From: an uncultured Oscillospiraceae bacterium
Lineage (GTDB): Bacteria > Bacillota > Clostridia > Oscillospirales > Oscillospiraceae
DNA: 64,000 nt
Reading direction: 5' to 3'
Assembly: GCA_944385095.1 (NCBI GenBank)
Contig: CALWVS010000002.1
Coordinates: 111,681 to 175,680 of the forward strand
Part shown: in pieces, positions 16,973-25,675 of the stretch
Layout: each line of letters starts with the position of its first letter
Position numbering within the stretch: the first letter of the stretch is position 1
Position numbers and translations under genes: made by a program
Notes under the pieces: generated by a model
The model's database searches: none
Seen by the model: only the letters and a program-made list of their open reading frames with translations
Told to the model about the DNA's origin: nothing

Positions 16973-18160
16973 TTAACCCAATCCATAAGCCTTTGCCAAT
17001 GCCTTAAAGCGGGGCAAAGCGCGATGAATCATATCCGTCTGTACACAGTAGGCAAGTCTAAAGTGACCAGGTGCACCAAATCCACTGCCAGGCACCAGCA
17101 ATAAATCAAACTCTTTTGCCTTCTGACTGAATGCCATATCATCTGGTTCCAAACTGCGAGGAAACAGGTAGAATGCACCATTGGGTTCCACTACATGGTA
17201 TCCCATTTCCCTCAACGCAGGCACTAAAATTTTGCAATTTTCCTCATAGACACGTAAGTCTGCTGTCATGTCACAACATAGGGATGTAACCTGTTGGAAC
17301 AGACTTGGGGCATTGACATAACCCAGACTGCGACCGGCACCAGCCACAGCAGCATATACATCAGAGGCATCTTCCACTGTGTCAGGTACCAGAACATAAC
17401 CGAGACGCTCACCGGGCAATGACAGAGATTTACTAAAGGAGTAACACACCAGTGTATTTTCGTAAAGGTCGGGCAGCCACTCCACTTTGGTTTCACCAAA
17501 TACAATTTCACGGTATGGTTCATCGGAAATCAGATAAATTGGGTGCCCATATTCCTGTGACTTTTCCCTCAAAATACATGCCAGGCGTTCCAGTGTATCC
17601 TTAGAGTAAACTACACCAGAGGGATTGTTTGGGCTATTGATAACCACTCCTTTGGTATGGGGTGTAATACGCTCCTGAAATGCGGTAAAATCAATTTGGA
17701 AAGCTTCAATTTCAGGGGGAATCACCACCATGGTTGCACCTGCACTTTGAATAAAAACACCATATTCAGGGAAATATGGGGCAAACACAATAAATTCATC
17801 TTCTGGGCAGGTCAGAGCAGAAAAGCAGCAGCATAAAGCGGAGGCGGCACCAGTGGTAATATAAAACTGGTCAGGGGTATAGTGACTGTGAAATCTGCGA
17901 TTCAGGGAATCAGCAAACCGCTGTCTTGCACCCAAATCTCCCTGTGCACTGGTATAACAGTGAATGAGGTCTGGCTGTTCCTGTAAAATACGAATTGCCT
18001 GTTCATTCAGTGCCTGAGGGGCTGGAACACTGGGGTTTCCCAATGAAAAATCAAATACATTTTCTGCGCCTACCTGTGCTGCCCGTTGTTTCCCATATTC
18101 AAACAGTTCTCGGATGACGGAACGCGCGGTTCCCAGTTTTAACATACGCTGTGAAACCAT
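16973..18160 (-). CDS. Class I/II pyridoxal-phosphate aminotransferase
   Basis: The 395-residue fold-type I enzyme contains FSLGNPS near residue 43, NSPNNPSG near 176 (substrate and PLP Asn), the Asp/Tyr pair in ISDEPYRE, and the Schiff-base Lys in CYSFSKSLSLPGER. It resembles the aspartate/alanine aminotransferases common in clostridia; the amino acid used is not clear. GGAGG lies seven bases before the ATG. It has its own promoter, divergent from that of the enzyme I-like gene. Confidence 0.88.
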   Translation of the reverse strand: MVSQRMLKLGTARSVIRELFEYGKQRAAQVGAENVFDFSLGNPSVPAPQALNEQAIRILQEQPDLIHCYTSAQGDLGARQRFADSLNRRFHSHYTPDQFYITTGAASALCCCFSALTCPEDEFIVFAPYFPEYGVFIQSAGATMVVIPPEIEAFQIDFTAFQERITPHTKGVVINSPNNPSGVVYSKDTLERLACILREKSQEYGHPIYLISDEPYREIVFGETKVEWLPDLYENTLVCYSFSKSLSLPGERLGYVLVPDTVEDASDVYAAVAGAGRSLGYVNAPSLFQQVTSLCCDMTADLRVYEENCKILVPALREMGYHVVEPNGAFYLFPRSLEPDDMAFSQKAKEFDLLLVPGSGFGAPGHFRLAYCVQTDMIHRALPRFKALAKAYGLG

Positions 18161-18195
18161 AAAAATCCTCCTAACATCAATGATTGATGGATTTC

Positions 18196-18224
18196 ATTAT
18201 AACATGACCATTTTTTACTGTAAA
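18196..18224 (-). promoter_or_regulatory. Promoter of the aminotransferase gene
   Basis: TTTACA, 17 bases, TATAAT on the minus strand, 35 bases before the start codon. Confidence 0.75.
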
Positions 18225-18235
18225 GCATGTCTATA

Positions 18236-18264
18236 TTTACAAATGCACCACAAGACATTATAAT
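18236..18264 (+). promoter_or_regulatory. Promoter of the enzyme I N-domain gene
   Basis: TTTACA, 17 bases, TATAAT, 32 bases before the ATG at 18297. A well-formed promoter argues that the short gene is expressed. Confidence 0.75.
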
Positions 18265-18296
18265 GAGACAACAACAATCTACAAAGGAGCCAGTGT

Positions 18297-19034
18297 ATGG
18301 TACAGGATATAGAACAAGTGGCACCAACACAGACCATTTATGGTCCCATTTTTATACTCAATCGCCCACCCATTTTACCAATTAAATACACCTTACTTAC
18401 ATATAAAGAAGAACATAAGAGGCTGGTACAAGCACAGGAAATCTTAACTTCTCATCTAAACACACTGAGATGTTCTGTTGAAAAGAAACTGGGTTCTGAT
18501 TGTGCTTCTATTTTTGAAGCCCACATCACCCTGCTTCAGGAGTTGACATTGGAAACACAAGTGGTTTCCTTGCTCGAACAGGAACACGCCACTGCGGAGT
18601 ATGCCATTCAGGAAACGGCAGCTGCACTATCTCAACTATTTGCACAGTTGGATAGCCCATATATGCAGGCGCGTGGTGTAGATATTCAAGATATTTCCTA
18701 TCAGCTATGTCATACTCTTTTTTATGGAATTCCCTATGTGCCTACCTTGCAAAGTCCTGCACTACTTATCACAGAGGAACTGTATCCCAGTGAATTGATG
18801 GGATTACCACCTTCTAACCTTTTGGGTGTGGTTTGTCAACATGGCAGTACAGACAGCCACACAGCTCAGTTACTCCAGCATGAAAAGATTCCTTTTTGTA
18901 TGGGAGTTTTTTTTGATTTTCCAACAATTGCAACAACTGCACTTGTTGATATGGTCAACAATAGAATCTATTTTGACCCTGATTTGGAAATGCGCCAATC
19001 TTTGGGGTATGAAGAAAACCATGCAGGATTTTAA
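18297..19034 (+). CDS. Stand-alone enzyme I N-terminal domain (PtsI-like, lacks the PEP-binding barrel)
   Basis: The 245 residues align end to end with the first half of PTS enzyme I. The HPr-binding helical part has FEAHITLLQ near residue 73 and RGVDIQDI near 126. The swivelling phosphohistidine domain has GSTDSHTAQLL with His188, the position of the phosphorylated His189 in E. coli EI, and NNRIYFDP. The C-terminal PEP-binding TIM barrel (about 320 residues) is absent, and a terminator overlaps the stop, so nothing downstream restores it. It has a good promoter and an AAGGAG site. An isolated EI N-domain can exchange phosphate with HPr but not PEP, so a regulatory or relay role is possible. 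A decayed ptsI is the alternative. Confidence 0.8.
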   Translation: MVQDIEQVAPTQTIYGPIFILNRPPILPIKYTLLTYKEEHKRLVQAQEILTSHLNTLRCSVEKKLGSDCASIFEAHITLLQELTLETQVVSLLEQEHATAEYAIQETAAALSQLFAQLDSPYMQARGVDIQDISYQLCHTLFYGIPYVPTLQSPALLITEELYPSELMGLPPSNLLGVVCQHGSTDSHTAQLLQHEKIPFCMGVFFDFPTIATTALVDMVNNRIYFDPDLEMRQSLGYEENHAGF

Positions 19035-19051
19035 AAATCCAGCATGGTTTT
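19015..19051. terminator. Bidirectional terminator between enzyme I N-domain gene and trkH
   Basis: AAAACCATGC.GGATTT pairs with AAATCC.GCATGGTTTT with one A-A mismatch; T-rich bases follow on both strands. It overlaps the stop codon at 19032-19034. Confidence 0.8.
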
Positions 19052-19066
19052 CTGGTTTTCGTATGT

Positions 19067-20434
19067 CTATCCCACTGTAATTTTTTCCTGTGGAAGCTGT
19101 GCTAATGTGTGACCTGAATGGGACATGACAGCATAAATCAGGGTTAAACCACCCACTCGTCCAAAGTACATTAAAAAGATTAAAATCAGTTGGGATGGGA
19201 TACTTAATCCTGGAGTCAAACCAAGGGAGAGACCAACTGTTCCAATAGCAGAGGCGACCTCAAACAGTGCAGTAGAGAGTGGGATTTGTTCTATACAGCA
19301 AATAGAGAGTCCGCCCATACAGAATAGTACAAAATACAGAAAAAAGATGGATACTGCACTATGCAGTACATCTGGAGTCAACCTCCGTCCAAATGCCTGT
19401 ACACTGTCTCTTTTGCGATAAACTGCCACTGCGGATAAAATAAACACTGCCAATGTGGTGGTTTTAAATCCGCCTGCGGTGGAACCTGGGGAGCCACCAA
19501 TCAACATCAGAATACTTACCATCATTTGACTTGGTTCACTTAATTTTGTCAAATCCACAGAGTTAAAACCTGCTGTACGTGGCGTGACCGCCTGAAACAT
19601 AGAAGCGAGAATTCGTTCTTTTAACCCCATTCCTTCCCACTGGGGCAGAGAAAATTCATAGAAAAAGAGGAAAAGAAATGGAAGGAGCAGAAGCCCTGCG
19701 GTCATGGTTAAAATCAATTTACTTTGCAGGCGATAGGTGTGGAATTTCAGCTTGTGCTCCCAGATGTCACTCCATGTAATAAAGCCAATTCCACCCAGAA
19801 TAATCAAAAGCATCACCGTGAAATTGACAACCAGATTTCCTGTGTAAGGTGTCAGGGAAGAAAAAGCCCCATGTGCACCCATTAAATCGAATCCAGCATT
19901 ACAAAAGGCAGAAACAGAGTGAAAAATACCATACCAAATTCCTTTTAAAAGACCTAGTTCGGGGCAGAATTGGGTAGCCAGTAAAATGGCACCAACTCCC
20001 TCAATCAATAGTGCTGTTTTTAAAATGAAACTGGTCAATCGGACAATACCACCCACTTGGGGAGCAGAAATGGATTCTTGCATCACCCACCGCTGTTTCA
20101 ATCCAATTTTGCGACCAGCAAACAGAGTAATGGCAATGGCCATGGTTACTACACCCATGCCACCAATTTGAATCAGCAATAGAATCACCAACTGACCAAA
20201 TTCAGACCAATATTGCATGGTATCATGCAGCACCAGACCGGTGACGCAGGTGGCAGAGGTAGCAGTAAAGAGTGCATCCAGAAAGGGGGCACCACCCCAG
20301 TTTTTCGTAGAAAATGGTAACATTAACAGAACGGTTCCTAACAGAATAATACAAAGAAAGCCCAATAGAATAATTTGGGCTGGCGTGATACGCTTGCCTT
20401 TCCACACCAACACAATCCCACCTTTTTTCGCCAT
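19067..20434 (-). CDS. TrkH/KtrB-family potassium uptake channel subunit
   Basis: The 455-residue protein has four pore-like repeats, each with a filter Gly: SATCVTGL near residue 60, SAFCNAGFDL near 180, TPRTAGFNS near 293, and ASAIGTVGLSLG near 410. This is the K+ filter pattern of TrkH/KtrB transporters. The protein imports K+, usually gated by a cytoplasmic NAD/ATP-binding TrkA/KtrA ring. No such partner gene is in this window, so the regulator must lie elsewhere. The ribosome site is weak. Confidence 0.92.
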   Translation of the reverse strand: MAKKGGIVLVWKGKRITPAQIILLGFLCIILLGTVLLMLPFSTKNWGGAPFLDALFTATSATCVTGLVLHDTMQYWSEFGQLVILLLIQIGGMGVVTMAIAITLFAGRKIGLKQRWVMQESISAPQVGGIVRLTSFILKTALLIEGVGAILLATQFCPELGLLKGIWYGIFHSVSAFCNAGFDLMGAHGAFSSLTPYTGNLVVNFTVMLLIILGGIGFITWSDIWEHKLKFHTYRLQSKLILTMTAGLLLLPFLFLFFYEFSLPQWEGMGLKERILASMFQAVTPRTAGFNSVDLTKLSEPSQMMVSILMLIGGSPGSTAGGFKTTTLAVFILSAVAVYRKRDSVQAFGRRLTPDVLHSAVSIFFLYFVLFCMGGLSICCIEQIPLSTALFEVASAIGTVGLSLGLTPGLSIPSQLILIFLMYFGRVGGLTLIYAVMSHSGHTLAQLPQEKITVG

Positions 20435-20600
20435 AACTGTATTTCATACAAATTGTTTTTGTGTACTGTAAATCCTTTTTATTTTACCACATTTTTTGCG
20501 CTGATAAAATATTATTTTCTAGGTTAGAAAAGAGAATATAGAGCATTTTGTTTTCCGTTCCTACTAAAAATTTACCATATGTATTGTGTCATGATAAAAA

Positions 20601-20627
20601 ATCCCTGCCTGGGCAACAGGCAGGGAT
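20601..20627 (-). terminator. Terminator of rplM-rpsI copy 1
   Basis: ATCCCTGCCTG pairs with CAGGCAGGGAT, followed on the minus strand by TTTTTT. It lies 14 bases after the rpsI stop. Confidence 0.85.
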
Positions 20628-20640
20628 GGGGATTTGCACA

Positions 20641-21045
20641 TTATCTCTTGGAGAACTGAGGTGCACGACGGGCTGCCTTCAGACCGTACTTCTTGCGCTC
20701 CTTCATACGAGGGTCACGGGTCAGGAAGCCGGCAGCCTTCAGGGCAGGACGGTATTCCTCGTTGACCAGCAGCAGGGCACGGGCAATACCATGACGGATG
20801 GCACCAGCCTGTCCAGTCACACCGCCGCCAGTGACAGTTGCCACAATGTCAACCTTGCCAGTCAGACCGGTAGTCTCCAGAGGCTGACGTACAATCAGCT
20901 TCAGAGTGTCCAGTCCAAAGTAGTCATCAATATCACGACCGTTGATGGTAATGGCACCTGTGCCATTCTCAAATACGTGTACACGAGCCACGGAGGACTT
21001 CCGACGGCCAGTTCCATAGAAATAAGGCTTCTTGCTCTTATACAT
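20641..21045 (-). CDS. rpsI: Ribosomal protein S9 (copy 1)
   Basis: The 134-residue protein has the S9 motif [13 protein letters not shown] at the N-terminus, a central [19 protein letters not shown], and the C-terminal [11 protein letters not shown]...SKR tail that reaches the P-site tRNA. It is a structural part of the 30S subunit. It follows rplM by 18 bases with AGGAGG, as in most bacteria. The protein is identical to that encoded at 63585-63989. The nucleotide sequences match over the first half and diverge by silent changes in the last third. Confidence 0.97.
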   Translation of the reverse strand: MYKSKKPYFYGTGRRKSSVARVHVFENGTGAITINGRDIDDYFGLDTLKLIVRQPLETTGLTGKVDIVATVTGGGVTGQAGAIRHGIARALLLVNEEYRPALKAAGFLTRDPRMKERKKYGLKAARRAPQFSKR

Positions 21046-21063
21046 TCTCGTCTACCTCCTCAA

Positions 21064-21492
21064 TTACTTTTCCCACAGCTCGGGCTTCTGGGCTGCATGC
21101 TCATGCTCACCGCCACGGTAAATTCTCAGACGGCTCAGGGAGTCCTTGGTGATGATGTTCTTGGGCATCATTCCCTTTACTGCAAGCTGCATTGCCAGCT
21201 CTGGACGCTCATTCATCAGGGTGCGGTACTGAATCTCCTTCAGACCACCAACCCAGCCGGAATGACGGCGATAATACTTCTGGTCCAGCTTCTTTCCGGT
21301 GAGAATTGCCTTATCTGCATTAATGATAATGACAAAATCACCACAATCTGCATGGGGAGTGTAGTCGGGCTTATGTTTGCCGCGCAGCAGAGTTGCTGCG
21401 GTTGCTGCGGTCTTTCCGAGGGGCTTATTGGCTGCGTCAAGTACGTACCACTTGCGCTCAATGGTCCCCTTGTTTGCCATAAATGTGGACAT
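21064..21492 (-). CDS. rplM: Ribosomal protein L13 (copy 1)
   Basis: The 142-residue protein carries the L13 landmarks [16 protein letters not shown] near residue 15, GDFVIIINA near 50, [10 protein letters not shown] near 77 and MMPKN near 108. It is an early-assembling 50S protein. ATG at 21492 has GGAGG eight bases upstream; the ATG five codons earlier lies on that site. It is cotranscribed with rpsI from a consensus promoter, behind a leader with a hairpin. The protein is identical to the second copy at 63138-63566. Confidence 0.97.
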   Translation of the reverse strand: MSTFMANKGTIERKWYVLDAANKPLGKTAATAATLLRGKHKPDYTPHADCGDFVIIINADKAILTGKKLDQKYYRRHSGWVGGLKEIQYRTLMNERPELAMQLAVKGMMPKNIITKDSLSRLRIYRGGEHEHAAQKPELWEK

Positions 21493-21553
21493 AGGGCTAA
21501 CCTCCATTTTTTATTTGGTATCAAAAATAAACGGAATTGAAATAAAATCATGT

Positions 21554-21574
21554 GCTCCACTGTACAAGCGGAGC
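21554..21574 (-). promoter_or_regulatory. Leader hairpin of rplM copy 1
   Basis: GCTCCGCT-TGTAC-AGTGGAGC, an 8-bp stem with one G-T pair, lies at the start of the transcript. The same 8-5-8 hairpin with a swapped base pair lies in copy 2. By position it could be an autoregulatory L13 leader, as described for Firmicutes. Confidence 0.65.
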
Positions 21575-21581
21575 ATTTTGT

Positions 21582-21610
21582 ATTATAGTAGTTGCACTGA
21601 AAACTGTCAA
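21582..21610 (-). promoter_or_regulatory. Consensus promoter of rplM-rpsI copy 1
   Basis: TTGACA, 17 bases, TATAAT: perfect boxes on the minus strand, 90 bases before the rplM start, with AT-rich sequence upstream. Confidence 0.9.
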
Positions 21611-21725
21611 CCGCATTTTTCTATGATTTTCATTTACATAACACTATCTTTTATTTTTGAAGATATACTCTTATTTTCTCTTGTATTCTCTTTTTCTATT
21701 TTACTTTTACTTCAAGGAGGAAGTT

Positions 21726-22490
21726 ATGAATCGCATCCTATCCCGTGTCCGCCGCTGTGTAGAGGACTATGAGATGATTCAGGAAAATGACCGCATAGCG
21801 GTTGGTGTTTCTGGTGGTAAGGATTCTCTCTTGCTGCTTACTGCACTTGCAAAACTGCGTGATTTTTATCCCATTCCCTTTCAATTAGAGGCTATTACCT
21901 TAGATATGGGACATGCTGATGGGATGTCTGGTATGGATTTTTCTCAGGTTTCTGCCTACTGTCAGGAATTGAATGTGCCATACACTATTTTACCCAGCGA
22001 AATTCACCACATTATCTTTGATATACGCAAAGAAACAAATCCATGCTCCATGTGTGCAAAAATGCGTCGTGGGGCATTGCACAACGCCATGCAGGAGCGT
22101 GGAATCCACAAAATTGCATTGGGTCATCACTATGATGATGCCATAGAAACCTTCTTTATGTCGCTGATTTTTGAGGGACGGCTTTCCTGTTTCCAGCCGG
22201 TCACATGGTTGGACCGCACAGAAATTACTCAAATTCGTCCTCTGCTCTACTGTGGGGAGACATTGGTGCAACATACAGTACAAAAATTAAATCTTCCAGT
22301 GGTACACAACCCTTGCCCAGCTAACGGGAATACCAAACGGCAGGAAATCAAAGAACTGATTTATGAGTTGAATGGTCGTTACCCTCATCTGAAGGAACGG
22401 GCTTTTGGTGCCATGCAGCGGCTCCCTCTCCCTGCATGGGGTCCTATGGAACATCGTCGCCGTCCACTGCCTGAAGAACTTGAGGATTGA
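21726..22490 (+). CDS. TtcA-like PP-loop ATPase (probable tRNA 2-thiolation enzyme)
   Basis: The 254-residue protein has the ATP pyrophosphatase loop SGGKDSLLLL near residue 30 and CSMC near residue 118, plus a later Cys in HNPCPANG. This matches the TtcA family, which uses a 4Fe-4S cluster to put sulfur on C32 of tRNA. ATG at 21726 follows AAGGAGG by five bases; the open frame upstream is AT-rich leader. It diverges from rplM copy 1. Clostridia hold several TtcA-like paralogues, so the exact tRNA target is uncertain. Confidence 0.85.
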   Translation: MNRILSRVRRCVEDYEMIQENDRIAVGVSGGKDSLLLLTALAKLRDFYPIPFQLEAITLDMGHADGMSGMDFSQVSAYCQELNVPYTILPSEIHHIIFDIRKETNPCSMCAKMRRGALHNAMQERGIHKIALGHHYDDAIETFFMSLIFEGRLSCFQPVTWLDRTEITQIRPLLYCGETLVQHTVQKLNLPVVHNPCPANGNTKRQEIKELIYELNGRYPHLKERAFGAMQRLPLPAWGPMEHRRRPLPEELED

Positions 22491-22557
22491 GCATTTCCAT
22501 TATAAACTTGTATATTTTGGATATAACATAAACAAACAAGTGAGGAGTAGACCTGTT

Positions 22558-23271
22558 ATGAGTGAAGAAACCAAATTCAGTGCAAATCCCGGTAAACAGC
22601 TGATTCGTGAGGTAAATGGAGTTTCATATCAAAGAATCCCTATTAAAACACATCTGATTACCAATCAAGACAAGATGGAAGATGTGATTTCTACCTATGC
22701 CAAAGAACAGATGCAGCCGGGTGATATTCTTTTTATCTCTGAAAAAGCTGTGGCATGTACCCAAAACCGTGCCATTCCAATGGAGGATATTAGACCCCGT
22801 CCACTGGCAGTGAAATTGAGTAAGTATGTGACCAAAACCCCCGCTGGCATTGGGCTTGGTATTCCTGAAACCATGGAAATGGCACTTCAGGAGTGTGGCA
22901 CCCTGCGTATTTTGTTTGCTGCTTTTTGCAGTGTCATTGGAAAACTGTTGGGAAAACGGGGTTGGTTTTATATTGTGGCAGGTCCCAAAGCCAGAGGCAT
23001 TGACGGTCCCACAGAAGGTACCATTCCCCCCTATGACCACTATGTTGTACTGACACCAGCCCAGCCAATGGAAACCTCTAAAAAACTTGCCCGCTCCCTT
23101 GGGCATCCAGTTGCCATTGTGGATATCAACGACTTGGGAGCAAACATTTTAGGTTTCTCTGAGCCATCCCCATCTATGGACTTGATTGCACAAATTCTGG
23201 GGGACAATCCCCTTGGGCAGTCTGACGAGTGTACCCCTATGGGCATCATCCGCAAAGTTTCATCCACATAA
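22558..23271 (+). CDS. F420-0:gamma-glutamyl ligase-like protein (CofE-related)
   Basis: The 237-residue protein has an N-terminal ISEKAV motif near residue 60 with the AGPKARGIDGPTEG segment near 140 and AIVDINDLGANILG near 185. These match the CofE-related family seen in many Firmicutes. CofE adds glutamate to coenzyme F420, but no other F420 gene is visible here, and most clostridia do not make F420. The true substrate is therefore probably different. It follows the TtcA-like gene by 67 bases with a GAGGAG site and ends at a shared terminator. Confidence 0.75.
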   Translation: MSEETKFSANPGKQLIREVNGVSYQRIPIKTHLITNQDKMEDVISTYAKEQMQPGDILFISEKAVACTQNRAIPMEDIRPRPLAVKLSKYVTKTPAGIGLGIPETMEMALQECGTLRILFAAFCSVIGKLLGKRGWFYIVAGPKARGIDGPTEGTIPPYDHYVVLTPAQPMETSKKLARSLGHPVAIVDINDLGANILGFSEPSPSMDLIAQILGDNPLGQSDECTPMGIIRKVSST

Positions 23272-23288
23272 TACCGCAATTATGTGGA

Positions 23289-23327
23289 AAAATGCCTCAG
23301 ATACCAACTAGGTATCTGAGGCATTTT
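23289..23327. terminator. Bidirectional terminator between F420-ligase-like gene and EF-G-like gene
   Basis: A perfect 17-bp stem (AAAATGCCTCAGATACC and complement), loop AACTA. T-rich bases follow on both strands. Confidence 0.88.
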
Positions 23328-23330
23328 GTA

Positions 23331-25403
23331 TTATTCCTCTGCCATTGCCTTCGCAGCTTCGATTGCCTTTGCCTGTGCAGCAGGAGGACAATCTTCATAG
23401 CGGACAAAGTGGAAGGTAAAGGAACCACGGCTTTGGGTCATAGCACGCAGGTCGATGGCATAGGAAGTCATTTCTGCCATAGGAACTTCTGCCTCAATGA
23501 CCTGCTCCCCTGTTGGAGTTGGATTCATGCCCATGACACGACCACGGCGTTTATTCAAGTCTCCAATGACATCGCCCATATAGCTGTCAGGTACAGTTAC
23601 TTTCAGTTCACCCACAGGCTCCAACAGTACAGGGTTGCCCTCAGGCATGGCTGCCTTGTAAGCTAGTTGTGCTGCTGTCTTAAATGCAATTTCAGAGGAG
23701 TCAACAGGGTGATAGCTTCCATCATAGAGAACAGCCTTCAGGTTGACCACAGGATAGCCAGCCAATGGACCATGGACACATGCTTCACGCAGTCCCTTCT
23801 CCACAGCTGGGAAGTAGTTCTTGGGCACAGAACCACCGAACACTTCCTCTGCAAATACCATTTCTTCTTCGTCAAAGTTTGGCTCAAAGCGAATCCACAC
23901 ATCACCAAATTGACCAGAACCGCCCGTCTGCTTCTTGTGACGACCCTGCTTAGAAACGGTCTTACGGATTTTCTCACGATAGGGAACACGGGGAGTTTTT
24001 AGCTCTACATCCACATTGAAACGGTTTTTGAGCTTGGAAACCAGAACATCAACCTGAATATCACCAGCGGCATACAGCACCATCTGATGTGTCTCTGCAT
24101 TGTTGACCACTGTGAAGCTGGGGTCCTCCTCGTTCAAACGGTGCAGACCCTGAGCTACCTTGTCCTCCTGTCCTCTTGTCTTAGGTGCAATGGCTACGGA
24201 ATAGTTTGGCTCTGCAAATGGAATGGGTGCTAATGTAATGACCTTACGGGCATCACACAGAGTATCCCCTGTCTTTACCTTTTCCATCTTGCCGATAGCA
24301 CCAATGTCACCACAAGACAACTCTTTGACTTCCTCTGCCTTCTTGCCACGCATAATGTACAAACGACCCAGCTTTTCACTGCTGCCAGTGCGTGCGTCCA
24401 CCAATGTCATATCAGAAGTCACATTACCAGAGAGAACCTTGATGTAAGAATATTTTCCATACTGGTCAGAAACAGTTTTAAACACAAAGGCACAGGGTAC
24501 ACCACCGGGAGCCACAGCAAATTCCTCTTTGGTGCCATCGGGTGCAGTACCTTTCCGCATATTTCCTTCCGCAGGATTGGGCAGCAGCTCTGCAATGGAG
24601 TCCATCAGCATCAGAGAACCCATGGTACTCAGAGCAGAACCACACAACACTGGGAACAGGGACAGCTCACGGACACCCTGACGCAGTCCCTGAATCATCT
24701 CCACATAGGAGAAATCTTCACCGGCAAAGAATTTGTCCATAAACTCTTCACTGGTCTCTGCCACAGACTCCTTCAAAGCATCATTAAACTCTGTGACAAC
24801 CTCATTTTTCCCCTCTGGAATCTCAATTTCTACACGCTTGCCATCACGCATTTCATAGGCACGTTTATTCAAAACGTCAATGATGCCAATGACTTTTTTA
24901 TTGTCATCCCAAATGGGCACTACCAGAGGGGCAATCTTGTTGCCGAACCGCTCACGCAGTGCCTCAAAAGTGGCGTTATAGTCGGAGTGGTCCTCGTCAG
25001 TCTTAGAGATATAGACAAAACGGGGCATGTCACGCTCCTCACAATATTTCCATGCCTTCTCCAAACCAACACTGATGCCATCTTTGGCAGAACAGACAAT
25101 GATGGCTGCATCCGCAACAGTCAGGGCTTCCATGACTTCACCAGAAAAATCGAAGCCACCCGGAGTATCCAAAATGTTGATTTTACAACCCTTATATTCC
25201 ACTGGAGCCACAGAGGTGGAGATGGAAATTTGACGCTTAATCTCCTCTGGGTCATAGTCACAGACAGTATTTCCGTCCGCAGACTTTCCCATACGGTCGA
25301 TTGCACCAGTCATATAGAGCAAACTCTCTGCCAGTGCGGTCTTACCGCTACCACCGTGTCCCAACAGACAGACATTACGGATGTTTTGTACAGAATAGCT
25401 CAT
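23331..25403 (-). CDS. Elongation factor G-like translational GTPase (EF-G paralogue)
   Basis: The 690-residue protein has the five-domain layout of EF-G. The P-loop is GHGGSGKTA rather than the AHIDAGKTT of true EF-G, G3 is DTPGGFDF rather than DTPGHVDF, and G4 is SKTD rather than NKMD. It is therefore a divergent paralogue of the kind annotated EF-G-like in Firmicutes and not the main translocase. It lies alone rather than in the rpsL-rpsG-fusA operon. ATG at 25403 was chosen because AAGGAG sits 11 bases upstream; the GTG at 25415 overlaps that site. Its function is not established; roles in ribosome recycling or stress are guesses. Confidence 0.85.
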   Translation of the reverse strand: MSYSVQNIRNVCLLGHGGSGKTALAESLLYMTGAIDRMGKSADGNTVCDYDPEEIKRQISISTSVAPVEYKGCKINILDTPGGFDFSGEVMEALTVADAAIIVCSAKDGISVGLEKAWKYCEERDMPRFVYISKTDEDHSDYNATFEALRERFGNKIAPLVVPIWDDNKKVIGIIDVLNKRAYEMRDGKRVEIEIPEGKNEVVTEFNDALKESVAETSEEFMDKFFAGEDFSYVEMIQGLRQGVRELSLFPVLCGSALSTMGSLMLMDSIAELLPNPAEGNMRKGTAPDGTKEEFAVAPGGVPCAFVFKTVSDQYGKYSYIKVLSGNVTSDMTLVDARTGSSEKLGRLYIMRGKKAEEVKELSCGDIGAIGKMEKVKTGDTLCDARKVITLAPIPFAEPNYSVAIAPKTRGQEDKVAQGLHRLNEEDPSFTVVNNAETHQMVLYAAGDIQVDVLVSKLKNRFNVDVELKTPRVPYREKIRKTVSKQGRHKKQTGGSGQFGDVWIRFEPNFDEEEMVFAEEVFGGSVPKNYFPAVEKGLREACVHGPLAGYPVVNLKAVLYDGSYHPVDSSEIAFKTAAQLAYKAAMPEGNPVLLEPVGELKVTVPDSYMGDVIGDLNKRRGRVMGMNPTPTGEQVIEAEVPMAEMTSYAIDLRAMTQSRGSFTFHFVRYEDCPPAAQAKAIEAAKAMAEE

Positions 25404-25487
25404 TGTTGATTCCACTCCTTATATTTTGACATCTGTGACACATATGCACAGGTGAAGAAACTTGGCATACGGTTCAATCTATTGTTT

Positions 25488-25516
25488 ATTATAACGTATA
25501 ATATTCATTCTGGCAA
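25488..25516 (-). promoter_or_regulatory. Promoter of the EF-G-like gene
   Basis: TTGCCA, 17 bases, TATAAT on the minus strand. A transcript leader of about 80 bases follows. Confidence 0.65.
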
Positions 25517-25638
25517 CTGTTTTTTTGGTCGTATCTCCGTGTCCCCATCGGTATTTCACAGATTTTATCACATTTTTTTGTGTAAAGTGACCATTTTATA
25601 GATTCGTTTTGCTTTTAACAAACTTTACAAAAAAATTA

Positions 25639-25664
25639 GGATTCCAGAAAATTCTCTGGAATCC
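25639..25664 (-). terminator. Terminator of the ECF sigma/anti-sigma operon
   Basis: GGATTCCAGA pairs with TCTGGAATCC; on the minus strand TAATTTTTTT follows. Confidence 0.85.
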
Positions 25665-25675
25665 AACCAAACTGC

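Larger units (their letters stand above)
20641..21610 (-). repeat. Inverted duplication, copy 1 (promoter-rplM-rpsI)
   Basis: The promoter, the leader end and both genes recur at 63022-63989 on the opposite strand. Coordinates of the coding parts pair as x + y = 84630. Positions 20825-21249 match 63381-63805 with no difference in 425 bases. All differences seen in the coding parts are silent. Confidence 0.93.

Noticed and set aside
20548-21540. Long frame antisense to rplM-rpsI copy 1, with a matching one at 63081-63839 opposite copy 2
   Set aside because: Its presence in both copies only reflects the duplicated r-protein genes; composition and position are those of a shadow.
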